Positions 5,194-13,509 are shown, numbered from the stretch's first letter. The stretch: 14,080 nt of DNA from JAKVAV01 sp964635965 (GCA_964635965.1 CAZWQX010000101.1:1-14080); one strand, 5' to 3'. Notes: generated from the letters alone by a model not told the origin. A program made the numbers and translations.

Positions 5194-6450
5194 CTAGTCG
5201 TTTCGGCTGAACCCAAAAGCATGAGGAGCAAAAGTTGCATTTAATCCCATGCCAATTGCAGCTTGTTTCATCTCTTCAGGCACCTCACCACAGAAAAGAA
5301 ACGGTCCCGGATTCGCCACTTCCAAGAGTGACGGAAAGTGCGCTGCAGCGGTAACTCCCAAGTGAAAACCCAGCGCTTCCGCATTAGCGAATAGGTCGGA
5401 TACGACCAGCGTGCGTGAAGATTCATCGAAGTGGCATTGCACATCTAGAGCTCCCGGTTCGGTGTCTTTCATTTGTTTTTCCACATCTCTATAAATGTTC
5501 AATAATGCGTCAGATTGACCTTCTTTCGCTGTCCATTGGTATACAACGGTGATGTTTTCTTTTTTCATGATGTTTGGGTTTATAGTAGTTTTTAAAAGTC
5601 CATCGCTGAGATTCCCTTCCTCGGTCATAAAGTGACTGCCTTGACTCGAGTAGGTAGCGGGTAACCCCATAAATTTTGAATACGTTCTTATTGTCCAGGA
5701 AACAGGGCCTCTGAAAAAGTAGTTTTCCGGCTCAGCAATTCTATCTAGTTCTTTCTTGTACTTAGACGCCGTTCCCTTGGTAAGGTGAAACTTGAGTTCG
5801 TCGCTGCTATCGAAGGTCTCGTGAATCACCAGGGCGTTCTCACCAATACACTGATAGACTTCGAATCGAACCAATCCTTTTTCTAAATCAAATGCATCGG
5901 TTCCGACCATTTGCCACCAATGGATCAACTCATCCATGTGTTCGGGTGAATGACAAGTCCATTTAGCGGTCACCTGAACTGCTTGTTTGGGATTTGGCTG
6001 TCTGTTTTCGTTTTTCACATATCCAAACAAGTATTCGGCAAAAGCTGAAGGCACCTTCTTTTCCTCTAGGGCTTTTTTTGTCTCGGCTGAGAGATGAGCT
6101 CCCCGAACCAAGTGTATTTCCGGACGCGCAACTTTCATTAGATCTAGCGCATGCGCATCGGCAGTTTGATTGAAATAGGATACCAATGAAGATTCATTTT
6201 CAAATACATGATGCACCAACATTGCATCTTGCCCGATCGCATGATTGAGCTCAGTACTTAGCATACCTTTGTGATTTCTAGCTTCTTGGTGAATGTTTTC
6301 CCATTCATTAATCATCTCTTTTGACTCCTGTGACTTTCTGAAGAATCCTCCCTTTTTTGTGGGAATCCACTTTCCGGTGATGCTGATCTCATTACCGACG
6401 GTCGCTGTCTCTTTTAAGTGTGCTGCTAATGGTTCTCTTTCTAGTATCAT
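5194..6450 (-). CDS. Triple ABM-like (dimeric alpha/beta-barrel) domain protein
   Basis: The start chosen is ATG at 6450 (MILEREPLAAHLKE), giving 418 aa; the frame stays open upstream, but that extension would run through the divergent promoter region. Three tandem repeats are visible, about residues 20-120, 155-255 and 298-395. Each has a beta strand, an aromatic position (GKW, AKW, YQW), a helix, then a hydrophobic strand ending in F (MLVHHVFE, ALVIHETFD, TLVVSDLFA), another helix, and a closing P-x(3,4)-(F/V)-(R/C)-G (PEIHLVRG, PENYFFRG, PGPFLFCG). This pattern fits antibiotic-biosynthesis-monooxygenase-like ferredoxin folds. Such domains are usually single and act as dimers in oxidation or detoxification of reactive organics; three fused copies are unusual. 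No signal peptide, so cytoplasmic. Divergent from a GlxA-like regulator, its probable controller. Substrate unknown. Confidence 0.75.
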   Translation of the reverse strand: MILEREPLAAHLKETATVGNEISITGKWIPTKKGGFFRKSQESKEMINEWENIHQEARNHKGMLSTELNHAIGQDAMLVHHVFENESSLVSYFNQTADAHALDLMKVARPEIHLVRGAHLSAETKKALEEKKVPSAFAEYLFGYVKNENRQPNPKQAVQVTAKWTCHSPEHMDELIHWWQMVGTDAFDLEKGLVRFEVYQCIGENALVIHETFDSSDELKFHLTKGTASKYKKELDRIAEPENYFFRGPVSWTIRTYSKFMGLPATYSSQGSHFMTEEGNLSDGLLKTTINPNIMKKENITVVYQWTAKEGQSDALLNIYRDVEKQMKDTEPGALDVQCHFDESSRTLVVSDLFANAEALGFHLGVTAAAHFPSLLEVANPGPFLFCGEVPEEMKQAAIGMGLNATFAPHAFGFSRND

Positions 6451-6486
6451 GTTGTTGAAGTTTAGTGTTTTGATTAACTGACAGGA

Positions 6487-6494
6487 CAAATGTA
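6487..6494 (-). promoter_or_regulatory. Candidate -7 box for the triple-ABM gene
   Basis: On the minus strand this reads TACATTTG, matching TAnnTTTG, 36 bp before the ATG at 6450. It overlaps the left copy of a 13-bp direct repeat (6489-6501), a position where a bound regulator would affect transcription. No clear -33 box was seen. Confidence 0.45.
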
Positions 6495-6556
6495 TGGCGT
6501 AAATACACCCATAAGAGGTGTCATAAATGACAATGTATGGGGTATAAAATGTCATA
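6489..6556. promoter_or_regulatory. Operator-like repeat cluster between divergent genes
   Basis: Several repeats are packed in the 138-bp intergenic region. AATGTATGGcGTA (6489-6501) recurs as AATGTATGGgGTA (6532-6544), one mismatch, 43 bp apart or about four helical turns. TGTCAT-AA-ATGACA (6519-6532) is a perfect inverted repeat, and its half TGTCATA recurs at 6550-6556, 31 bp or about three turns from the first. GGCGTA-AA-TACACC (6496-6509) is an inverted repeat with one mismatch, and ACACC (6505-6509) pairs with GGTGT (6517-6521). Direct repeats spaced by whole turns are typical of AraC-family binding, so the adjacent GlxA-like regulator is the expected binder. Confidence 0.6.
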
Positions 6557-6573
6557 TATTTGATCTATCTTTG
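6555..6573 (+). promoter_or_regulatory. Two candidate -7 boxes for the GlxA-like gene
   Basis: TATATTTG (6555-6562) and TATCTTTG (6566-6573) both match TAnnTTTG, 26 and 15 bp before the ATG at 6589. The first allows a more usual short leader. It abuts the TGTCATA half-site at 6550-6556, consistent with autoregulation. Which box is used cannot be told. Confidence 0.4.
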
Positions 6574-6588
6574 TCCAAATCATTGATC

Positions 6589-7581
6589 ATGAAGCACGTA
6601 AGTATCATTGTTCCCAAAGGTTTGGCAATCGTTGATACCATTATAGGTTCCTTGAATCTATTTCAAATGGCGAGTAGCTACTATCGCAAGACGGTCGGAA
6701 ATGGTCAGCACATTTTTGAAGTTGACTTAGTAGGTTTGGATGAGGAGGCCCATGCCTTTAACCGATACTTTAGCGTTACACCCACCAAAACCATTCATGA
6801 CTCATTTAAAACGGACTTAATCATTGTGCCGGGATTGGTCGGAAATATGACTGAACAAATCAAATTGAACCATGAGTTTATTCCATGGATGAAGCTCCAG
6901 CGCATCACGAACGATGCCGAAATTGCCGCACTTTGCCGCGGTGCCTTTCTATTGGCTGAAACCGGTTTGATGAATGGAAAATCGGCTGCCACTCATTGGG
7001 TAACCCATGATACTTTCCGAGAAATGTTTCCCCAGGTGAATCTTCTCCCCGAGAAGATCATTAGTGAAGACAGCGGAATTTATTCCAGTGGAGGAGCCTA
7101 TTCATTTTTGAACTTAGTTCTACACTTAATAGAAAAGTTCTGTGGAAGAGAAACGGCCATTTGGTGTTCTAAAATGGCAGAAATTGAATTCGACCGGATG
7201 GACCAGAATCAATTCTCGGTTTTCAACGGTCAAAAGGAACACAAAGACGAGGAGGTCAAAATTGTACAAGAATTCGTTGAGCAAAATTATTCCGAGAAAA
7301 TCAGCGTAGAATCGCTTGCCGGAAAAGCTTCGACCAGTGTGCGCAATTTTATCCGCCGATTCAAAAAGGCTACCAATAATACGCCAATTGAGTATATCCA
7401 AAGAGTTCGTATTGAAGCGGCTAAAAAGAAGCTGGAGTCCACCACATTAAAGATCAATGAGGTGATGTACGACATCGGTTATAACGATGACAAAACGTTC
7501 AGGACAATTTTCAAGCGATACGCCGGCCTAACTCCATTGGAATACCGCAATAAGTACAACCGCGAGATGGCCTTGGCTTAG
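6589..7581 (+). CDS. GlxA-like regulator: DJ-1/PfpI-like domain plus AraC helix-turn-helix
   Basis: The start chosen is ATG at 6589 (MKHVSIIVPKG), giving 330 aa; the frame is open from 6490 but those residues would lie in the promoter and repeat cluster and are absent from family N-termini. Residues 1-190 are a class-I amidotransferase/DJ-1-like domain: C116 sits at the nucleophile elbow in LCRGAFLLAETGL, followed by ATHW (134-137) and SSGGAYSFLNL. Residues 225-325 are an AraC-type double helix-turn-helix with the usual features (ISVESLAGKASTSVRNFIRRFK, then TPIEYIQRVRIEAAKKKLE and IGYNDDKTFRTIFKRYAGLTPLEYR). Such proteins are transcription factors in which the DJ-1-like part senses a signal. 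It is divergent from the triple-ABM gene, so that gene is the likely target, together with autoregulation. Confidence 0.88.
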   Translation: MKHVSIIVPKGLAIVDTIIGSLNLFQMASSYYRKTVGNGQHIFEVDLVGLDEEAHAFNRYFSVTPTKTIHDSFKTDLIIVPGLVGNMTEQIKLNHEFIPWMKLQRITNDAEIAALCRGAFLLAETGLMNGKSAATHWVTHDTFREMFPQVNLLPEKIISEDSGIYSSGGAYSFLNLVLHLIEKFCGRETAIWCSKMAEIEFDRMDQNQFSVFNGQKEHKDEEVKIVQEFVEQNYSEKISVESLAGKASTSVRNFIRRFKKATNNTPIEYIQRVRIEAAKKKLESTTLKINEVMYDIGYNDDKTFRTIFKRYAGLTPLEYRNKYNREMALA

Positions 7582-7686
7582 ATTTTTGATTTCCGTATTT
7601 GGAGTTATTGAACTTAACGTTAACTTGACGCTGAGTAGGTCGATTATTTCCATCTTGCGACGATCGAAATTTCGCCCAATGAGTAT

Positions 7687-10416
7687 ATGGCCACAAGAAA
7701 AGTAGAAGATCAGAAGCAGTTAAACTGGCACGCACTTGATAGTGAGGAGACTTTAAGCAGACTGGATTCCAGCACCCAAGGCTTGACCAATGAGGAAGTT
7801 CAAAAGAGGCAAAAGAAGTATGGTCTCAACAAACTCCCCGTAAAGAAGACCAGTCTGTTCAAGATTTTCTTTTCTCAGTTCAAGAACCCTATTATTTATG
7901 TTCTGATTGTTGCGGCGATCATCTCACTATTTCTCGATGAGAAAACGGATGCAGCTTTTATTGCGGCGGTATTGCTTCTCAATGCGGTTATTGGATTTAT
8001 TCAAGAGGCCAGAGCAGAGAAAAGTGCGGCTTCGCTGCAGAAGTTGCTCAAGGTTATTGTAAGAACCCAACGTGACGGTCGCGAAGAATCAATCGATGCC
8101 GATGAGTTGGTTCCTGGTGACATTGTATTCCTGGAGTCGGGAAATCGAGTTCCTGCAGATCTTCGAATCATTCGCAGCAACGAACTGAGCATTGATGAAT
8201 CCTTATTAACTGGTGAATCGGTTGCCGTTCAGAAAAATGCTGAGTCTATTGCGGAAGACATTGCGGTTAGTGACCGATCCAATATGGCCTACGCCGCTTC
8301 GACGGTGATGAATGGTCGAGCCTTAGGGGTTGTAGTTGGAACAGGTTTTTTTACCGAAGTAGGTTCAATTGCTCAGGCAGTTTCAGGTTCCGACTCGTTT
8401 AAGCCACCGCTGGTTATTCGCATGGAGCGGTTTACCAAGCAACTCGCTCAGCTCACCTTAGCGGCTATAGTCGTATTAGCCGTCATTGCCTTTTTCCAAG
8501 GCATGGCCTATGATGAAATTTTCTTCTTCGCGGTTGCTTTAGCCGTTTCGGCGATTCCGGAAGGTTTGCCCGTAGCGATAACTGTTGCGCTTGCCATTGC
8601 CACCAATCGGATGGCAAAAAAGAACGTAATCGTGCGAAAGCTTACCGCCGTCGAGGGGCTGGGAAGCTGCACCATGATAGCCAGTGATAAGACGGGAACG
8701 CTCACGGTCAATAAACAAACGGTGAAGCGAATACTCTTACCCGAAGGGCATATCTATGATGTAACCGGCGAAGGCTACAGCGGAGTAGGAGAGATAATCG
8801 CCCCCGATGAGAGAGAGCTCGCCGAAAACGAGAAAGAACTCCTATACAATTTGAGCCGCACGGGTTCGATTGTCAATGAGGGTCGACTGCATCTGGAAAA
8901 TGATCATTGGAACTTCCAAGGTGACGCCGTTGATATATCTTTTTTGGCTTTGGCCTATAAGGCTGGATTAAAACCTCATGAGGAACAAGAAGGAATTGAG
9001 ATTGTCGCCGAGCTTCCTTTTGAATCCGAAAGAAAGTTTGCCGCCACCTGGTACAAGGATGCTGATCAACATCAGTTAGCCGTTAAAGGAGCAGTTGAAA
9101 CGGTTTTGCCTCTTTGTGATTATGCCCATTCACTGGATGGAAAGAAAGCGATTGATGCCGCTGCAATCGAAGCACAAGCGAACGAATTAACTTCTCAAGG
9201 CTATCGGGTAATCGCCGTAGCCCTGGGTGAAGTGATGAAAAATGTTTCCGAAAAGGATGCTTTAAAAGCATTGGAGAATCCTTTAGCTCTGTATGGATTG
9301 GTTGGGTTAATCGATCCGCTTCGTCCTGAAGTCAAGGATGCGGTGCGAACCGTGAAACAGGCAGGTGTCGATGTTGCAATCGTTACAGGCGATCATCCGC
9401 TCACAGCTTTGGCCATCGCCCGCGAATTGGGAATTGCCGATCAACTAGAGGATGTCATCATCGGTCCTGAATTAGAAGAGGTTGGGATCGATGACATGGA
9501 AAAACTGGGTGAGGCTGTTCGCGGAAAGCACGTTTTTGCCCGTGTGGCCCCCTTGCAGAAAATGCATATCACCGAAGCTTTAAACCGCTCGGGTCATTTC
9601 GTAGCGGTGACAGGTGACGGAGTTAACGACGTTCCCGCACTCAAACGCGCCAACATCGGGGTGGCGATGGGTTCTGGAACTGATCTGGCCAAAGAGACGG
9701 CAGAGATAATTGTTACCGACGATAACTTCCGATCCATCAAAGCGGGCATCGAAGGAGGCCGATTTGCCTACGATAATATCCGTAAGGTCACCTACCTGCT
9801 TATCTCAACCGGTGCAGCGGAAATAGTTTTGTTCCTGCTGTCGTTACTCTTCGGTTTGCCCTTGCCTCTCGCTGCTGTTCAACTCTTGTGGTTGAATTTG
9901 GTAACCAATGGTATTCAGGACGTTGCCTTGGCCTTTGAGGGAGGCGAACCATTGGCCATGAACCGTCCGCCACGTGATCCTGAAGAAGGAATTTTCAATA
10001 AGCTGATGATTCAACAAACAATCGTTTCGGGATTGGCGATCGGATTAACCGCCTTTGGGGCATGGCATTACATGATCTATCATGGCTTTGATGAGCTACA
10101 CGCCAAGACCATTCTGCTGATGCTGATGGTATTCCTCGAGAACGTCCACGTTTTCAACTGTCGTTCTGAGCATACGTCGGCTTTCAAAACTCCGCTTAGT
10201 CGAAACTGGGTAGTCGTAGGAGGAGTGATTGTAGCCCAACTCATTCACATTGCGGCTTCTAATATCCCAGTTATGCAAGGGATTCTTGAAATTGAAGCAA
10301 TTGGTTTGCGCGATTGGTTCTTCCTTTTTGTGCTGTCGCTTACTGTCTTGATCGCAATGGAAATCTTTAAGTGGTGGAAGAAGAGAACGGCTAAAGCCGA
10401 GCTGGTTCAGGCCTGA
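7687..10416 (+). CDS. P2-type cation-transporting ATPase (Ca2+-ATPase-like)
   Basis: This 909-aa protein has the full set of P-type ATPase parts: an N-terminal cation-ATPase segment (about 10-75), actuator TGES at 175-178, phosphorylation motif DKTGTLT at 334-340 with D334 as the acceptor, and hinge TGDGVND at 642-648. Ten membrane helices fit the hydrophobic pattern: two before the actuator, two before phosphorylation (the fourth with PEGLP 291-295) and six at the C-terminus. Order and length match the P2A/P2B group related to SERCA and PMCA. By alignment, E292 and E712 keep acidic ligand positions, and N737 and T740 are kept. The SERCA N768 and D800 positions appear as G709 and N741, so the ion is uncertain. 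The ATG at 7687 is the first good start after the GlxA-like gene, 105 bp away. It converges on the GMC oxidoreductase gene, overlapping by 10 bp. Confidence 0.93.
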   Translation: MATRKVEDQKQLNWHALDSEETLSRLDSSTQGLTNEEVQKRQKKYGLNKLPVKKTSLFKIFFSQFKNPIIYVLIVAAIISLFLDEKTDAAFIAAVLLLNAVIGFIQEARAEKSAASLQKLLKVIVRTQRDGREESIDADELVPGDIVFLESGNRVPADLRIIRSNELSIDESLLTGESVAVQKNAESIAEDIAVSDRSNMAYAASTVMNGRALGVVVGTGFFTEVGSIAQAVSGSDSFKPPLVIRMERFTKQLAQLTLAAIVVLAVIAFFQGMAYDEIFFFAVALAVSAIPEGLPVAITVALAIATNRMAKKNVIVRKLTAVEGLGSCTMIASDKTGTLTVNKQTVKRILLPEGHIYDVTGEGYSGVGEIIAPDERELAENEKELLYNLSRTGSIVNEGRLHLENDHWNFQGDAVDISFLALAYKAGLKPHEEQEGIEIVAELPFESERKFAATWYKDADQHQLAVKGAVETVLPLCDYAHSLDGKKAIDAAAIEAQANELTSQGYRVIAVALGEVMKNVSEKDALKALENPLALYGLVGLIDPLRPEVKDAVRTVKQAGVDVAIVTGDHPLTALAIARELGIADQLEDVIIGPELEEVGIDDMEKLGEAVRGKHVFARVAPLQKMHITEALNRSGHFVAVTGDGVNDVPALKRANIGVAMGSGTDLAKETAEIIVTDDNFRSIKAGIEGGRFAYDNIRKVTYLLISTGAAEIVLFLLSLLFGLPLPLAAVQLLWLNLVTNGIQDVALAFEGGEPLAMNRPPRDPEEGIFNKLMIQQTIVSGLAIGLTAFGAWHYMIYHGFDELHAKTILLMLMVFLENVHVFNCRSEHTSAFKTPLSRNWVVVGGVIVAQLIHIAASNIPVMQGILEIEAIGLRDWFFLFVLSLTVLIAMEIFKWWKKRTAKAELVQA
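10407..10416. other. Palindrome holding both convergent stop codons
   Basis: TCAGGCCTGA is perfectly self-complementary. TGA at 10414-10416 ends the ATPase on the + strand, and the complement of TCA at 10407-10409 ends the oxidoreductase on the - strand. Both proteins therefore end in Gln-Ala. No hairpin terminator with a T tract was found on either side, so the two transcripts may overlap. Confidence 0.85.
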
Positions 10417-12032
10417 TCAACTTCCTGTTTGCTTTGGATCCGGCTTGCTTTATTTTTTATGGGAATTCTCGACATCGCCAATTCTGATATGGCGGTAATG
10501 CTGAGCGAAGGATTCACCCCCGGATTTGCCGAAATCATCGAGCCGTCACAAACCATTAGGTTCTCGTAGCCAAAAACCTTGTTCTCTTTGTCAATCACTC
10601 CAACACTCGAATCTTTACCCATTACGGCTCCGCCAAGAATGTGAGCAGTTGTTGGTGTCCCTAATAGCACATCGGTGATATTGGAGTAGGGGATGGCTTT
10701 GAGTTTTTTGCCCAGTTTGTTTGCCAACGAAGCTGCTTCAGGAATGTACCCGCTTGGCACGGCTCCCGACTCAACCGAGGTTTTAAGCTGGGTGATTTTG
10801 CCCAACTTAAATCGCAAGGTGCTATCGAGGGTCTGCATAAATAGCATGATCACCGTAGACTCACTGTATTTGCGGTGAAAGACAGTTTTAATGAACCGAA
10901 TCGGTTTTGTTACCACCGTTCCCAAAACACCGAGAATTCTTACAATGGCCAGCTTGTGTGGAACATATGGAATGGATAACAATCTAAAGAAACTCGATCC
11001 CTTGCCGTATCGCACTGGTTCAAGGTGACTGTTTTCATCCACATCGACAATCGATCCTATGGCTATTCCCTTCGTGTAGTCCTTCTCCTTTCGGTCAGTT
11101 GAAGTCACCACGAGTAAGGACTCATTATTGGTTCGGATATTACAACCTACCATGTCTGATAGATTGGGAAGAGATCCCTTTTCCTTGAGTTTGAGCAGAA
11201 GAGGAACGGTTCCCATCACGCCACCGGAGAATATCACATGGCGGCCCTTGACAGATCGTTTTTTACCCATTCCAGTGCTCCTCTTGAAGAAGACTTCATA
11301 TCCGGTTGACCCTTTGTTTCCGTCTAAGGGTAAAAGGTTGTAAACTTCGCTTTCTGCAATGATTTCCGTCCCTAAATTTTGGGCTAGAAAGAGGTAGTTT
11401 TTGTCCAGCGTATTTTTCGCGTTATGTCTGCACCCGGTCATGCAAGCACCACAGTGAATGCAACCTGTTCTGTTCGGACCTTTACCACCAAAATATGGAT
11501 CAGCCACGCTCTTTCCGGCTTGACCGAAATGCACGGCTACTTTCGTTGAAGAGAAGTGGTCCTCTCGATTCAGGTCTTTTGCCAGATCACGTCTGGCTTC
11601 ATCTGCTGGTCCGAGTTTAGGGTTTTGCTCCGCACCAAGCATTCGGTATGCTTCTGTATAGTGAGGTTTGAGCTCATTTTCCCAATCTCCTAAATCAGCC
11701 CAGCTTCCCGAATTAAAGAACTCCTTTTTCGGAATGGGCAGGGTGTTCGCGTAAGTTAATGAACCACCACCAACACCTACTCCTGAGAGCACGGTTACGT
11801 GATTCAAATAAGTCATTTTGAATAAACCATACAGCTTGGCTCTCGGTTCCCAGAGCCACTTTTTTAGATTCCAATTGGTCTTCGGGTAGTCTTCGTCGCG
11901 AAACCACTTCCCCTTTTCGATAACCAAAACCGAATACCCTTTTTCGGAGAGACGAAGAGCACTGACCGAACCGCCAAAACCGCTACCGATAATGATGTAG
12001 TCGTAGGTATCTCTTAAATCTTTCATGCACAA
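10407..12032 (-). CDS. GMC-family flavoprotein oxidoreductase, cholesterol-oxidase-like
   Basis: This protein has 541 aa from ATG 12032; a second ATG two codons later (12026) is equally possible. The N-terminus has the FAD-binding Rossmann motif YIIIGSGFGGSVSA (12-25) with the acidic strand end VLVIEKG. GVGVGGGSLTYANT (84-97) is the second flavin-contacting motif. C191, C194, C197 and C201 in CIHCGACMTGC form a ferredoxin-like CxxCxxCxxxC cluster, also known from ChoD-type GMC enzymes. The C-terminus carries TTAHILGGAVMG with H464 and the motif NPGVNPSLSITA (503-514), matching the His/Asn active-site region. These enzymes oxidise alcohols, including sterols; the true substrate here is not known. 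No signal peptide, so probably cytoplasmic. It is convergent with the ATPase and divergent from the DUF3667-like gene. Confidence 0.9.
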   Translation of the reverse strand: MCMKDLRDTYDYIIIGSGFGGSVSALRLSEKGYSVLVIEKGKWFRDEDYPKTNWNLKKWLWEPRAKLYGLFKMTYLNHVTVLSGVGVGGGSLTYANTLPIPKKEFFNSGSWADLGDWENELKPHYTEAYRMLGAEQNPKLGPADEARRDLAKDLNREDHFSSTKVAVHFGQAGKSVADPYFGGKGPNRTGCIHCGACMTGCRHNAKNTLDKNYLFLAQNLGTEIIAESEVYNLLPLDGNKGSTGYEVFFKRSTGMGKKRSVKGRHVIFSGGVMGTVPLLLKLKEKGSLPNLSDMVGCNIRTNNESLLVVTSTDRKEKDYTKGIAIGSIVDVDENSHLEPVRYGKGSSFFRLLSIPYVPHKLAIVRILGVLGTVVTKPIRFIKTVFHRKYSESTVIMLFMQTLDSTLRFKLGKITQLKTSVESGAVPSGYIPEAASLANKLGKKLKAIPYSNITDVLLGTPTTAHILGGAVMGKDSSVGVIDKENKVFGYENLMVCDGSMISANPGVNPSLSITAISELAMSRIPIKNKASRIQSKQEVDQA

Positions 12033-12076
12033 TATCCGATCAGGTGACCCTAAATTAAACCGAATTGTGCTCTAAT

Positions 12077-12084
12077 CAAAAATA
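12077..12084 (-). promoter_or_regulatory. Candidate -7 box for the oxidoreductase gene
   Basis: On the minus strand this reads TATTTTTG, matching TAnnTTTG, 44 bp before the ATG at 12032. The 158-bp intergenic region also has a small inverted repeat ATTGA-ATT-TCAAT (12123-12135). No good box was identified for the divergent + strand gene. Confidence 0.35.
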
Positions 12085-12190
12085 GAAGAGCATAGGTGAA
12101 GTGTTGTTGAGTAGGTTCGTTGATTGAATTTCAATGAGATAATCGCCAAATTTCAAATTTTTAGTATTTATGCCATGACCAATTGATTGT

Positions 12191-13012
12191 ATGGAGAAGG
12201 AAATAAGCCGTGAAGAAGCCGAAGCAGCCTCGCTAGAATTGAAATGTAAGAATTGTGGGACACCCCTAAACCAAGAAGACGATTATTGCGGCCATTGCGG
12301 CGCAAAAGTAATCAGGAATAGACTGACCATCAGGACACTGTTTCATCACATCAATGAGACATACTTCAATTACGATAATAAGCTCCTACGTACGTTTTTG
12401 ACATTGTTCAGTGATCCAAAGGATGTTATCGTAGGGTACATCTCTGGAGTCAGGAGAAAGTACGTGGATGTTATCAGCTATTTCGCAATTGCCATTACTC
12501 TATCGGGATTGCAGATTTTCGTGACTCGGAAGGTTGGTATGGATATGGACTTTTATGACACCTCTACCGCCGTCGGGAGACAGCAGCAGGCCATGTTTAA
12601 TAGGATATATTCTTTTTCAACTGATTACCAGTCGCTGGTTTTGATGACCTATGTGCCGATTTATGCCCTGATTGCCAAGCTCATCTTTCGGCGATACAAA
12701 AAGTTCAACTACACGGAGCTACTCGTGTTTTTCCTTTATACCCAGGCCCATCTTTCCATCATTTTTGCCGTCGCAACACCTCTTTTGATTTTACCAGGAA
12801 TCATTTCTCTTGTGACGTTAGGGACGATAATAATACCCTTGCAATTGCTGTATTTCATTTATGCCCTAAAAGAAGTGTTTGGCTTAACGGGGAAACAAAT
12901 TTTTTGGCGGACCGTCATGTTTTTACTCTTGATTCTCTTGCTTTTGGTCATCTTCTCGGTTGGTTTTGCGGCATTCATGATTAAAACGGGGATCCTTGAA
13001 AACAATACCTGA
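12191..13012 (+). CDS. Zinc-ribbon membrane protein, DUF3667-like
   Basis: This 273-aa protein opens with a zinc ribbon: C19xxC22 (CKNCG) and C33xxC36 (CGHCG), then RLTIRTLFHHI and a PKDVIVGYISGVRRKYVD segment (76-93). That order (zinc ribbon, amphipathic segment, G-Y-I-x-G-x-R-x-K-Y, membrane helices) is the layout of DUF3667 proteins common in Bacteroidota. About five transmembrane helices follow (95-111, 148-166, 178-200, 203-225, 240-264). The role of the family is unknown; the ribbon should face the cytoplasm. The start ATG at 12191 is the only sensible one and keeps the ribbon complete. It is followed at 98 bp by two coupled genes on the same strand, which may or may not share its transcript. 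Confidence 0.82.
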   Translation: MEKEISREEAEAASLELKCKNCGTPLNQEDDYCGHCGAKVIRNRLTIRTLFHHINETYFNYDNKLLRTFLTLFSDPKDVIVGYISGVRRKYVDVISYFAIAITLSGLQIFVTRKVGMDMDFYDTSTAVGRQQQAMFNRIYSFSTDYQSLVLMTYVPIYALIAKLIFRRYKKFNYTELLVFFLYTQAHLSIIFAVATPLLILPGIISLVTLGTIIIPLQLLYFIYALKEVFGLTGKQIFWRTVMFLLLILLLLVIFSVGFAAFMIKTGILENNT

Positions 13013-13110
13013 GTGTAGTATTTGTCCGCTACAGATAAGATGTTGTCAAATTGTTAATTCATCATTTCCGAGTAATCATTCTATACATTCGCGCTGTTAA
13101 TCATTGAGTC

Positions 13111-13509
13111 GTGAAGTTCTTGGAACGCATAAAAACAGTAATATTTCCTGACACACAGGAGATTACGGAAGAAATTATCAGGCATTACGAAAAGAATCCT
13201 GATGAGCTCGATCTGGTTGTTAATCGAGAACACTTTAATGCCTTTTTTCTTGGAATCGTCTTCGTTCTGGGCCTTGGTATTGCGGTGATCGCACGGGTGT
13301 TGCGGTTTTTTTATGCCGATGTAGTAGGTGAATTTACAGACACCATTTTTTTGGATCTTTTATCGGAAATGGGAAATGCCATATTTGGAGGTGCGGTTGT
13401 GGCATACCTGATAGAATCCCTTAACAAAAGACAGTTTCAAGAAAACATAAAGTTCCGGAGGGAAATTAAAAGAATTATAAACGAACGGAAAATTGAAAGA
13501 AACTCATGA
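13111..13509 (+). CDS. Small two-helix membrane protein, unknown
   Basis: This 132-aa protein is called from a GTG start at 13111. It has an acidic/helical head (DTQEITEEIIRHYEKNPDEL), two transmembrane helices (about 43-67 and 88-103) joined by a short loop, and a strongly basic, probably coiled tail (KRQFQENIKFRREIKRII onward). I do not recognise a family. The TGA stop (13507-13509) overlaps the ATG of the next gene in ATGA, so the two are translationally coupled and probably work together at the envelope. Confidence 0.7.
   Translation: MKFLERIKTVIFPDTQEITEEIIRHYEKNPDELDLVVNREHFNAFFLGIVFVLGLGIAVIARVLRFFYADVVGEFTDTIFLDLLSEMGNAIFGGAVVAYLIESLNKRQFQENIKFRREIKRIINERKIERNS

Noticed and set aside
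6451..6555. N-terminal extension of the triple-ABM protein
   Set aside because: The open frame runs through the divergent promoter region and repeat cluster; the extra residues show no repeat-domain pattern.
6490..6588. N-terminal extension of the GlxA-like regulator
   Set aside because: The DJ-1-like domain begins right after ATG 6589; the extra 33 residues would be encoded by the operator-like repeats and promoter boxes.
7582..7686. Palindromes TTAACGTTAA (7614-7623) and CGAAATTTCG (7665-7674) before the ATPase gene
   Set aside because: Each is only 10 bp, made of simple A/T-rich symmetry, and they share no sequence with each other; no convincing promoter box fixes their position, so they are not called as sites.
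13013..13110. Hairpin TGTAG/CTACA after the DUF3667-like gene as terminator
   Set aside because: The stem is only 5 bp with a 10-nt loop and lacks a following T tract, so it does not look like an intrinsic terminator.
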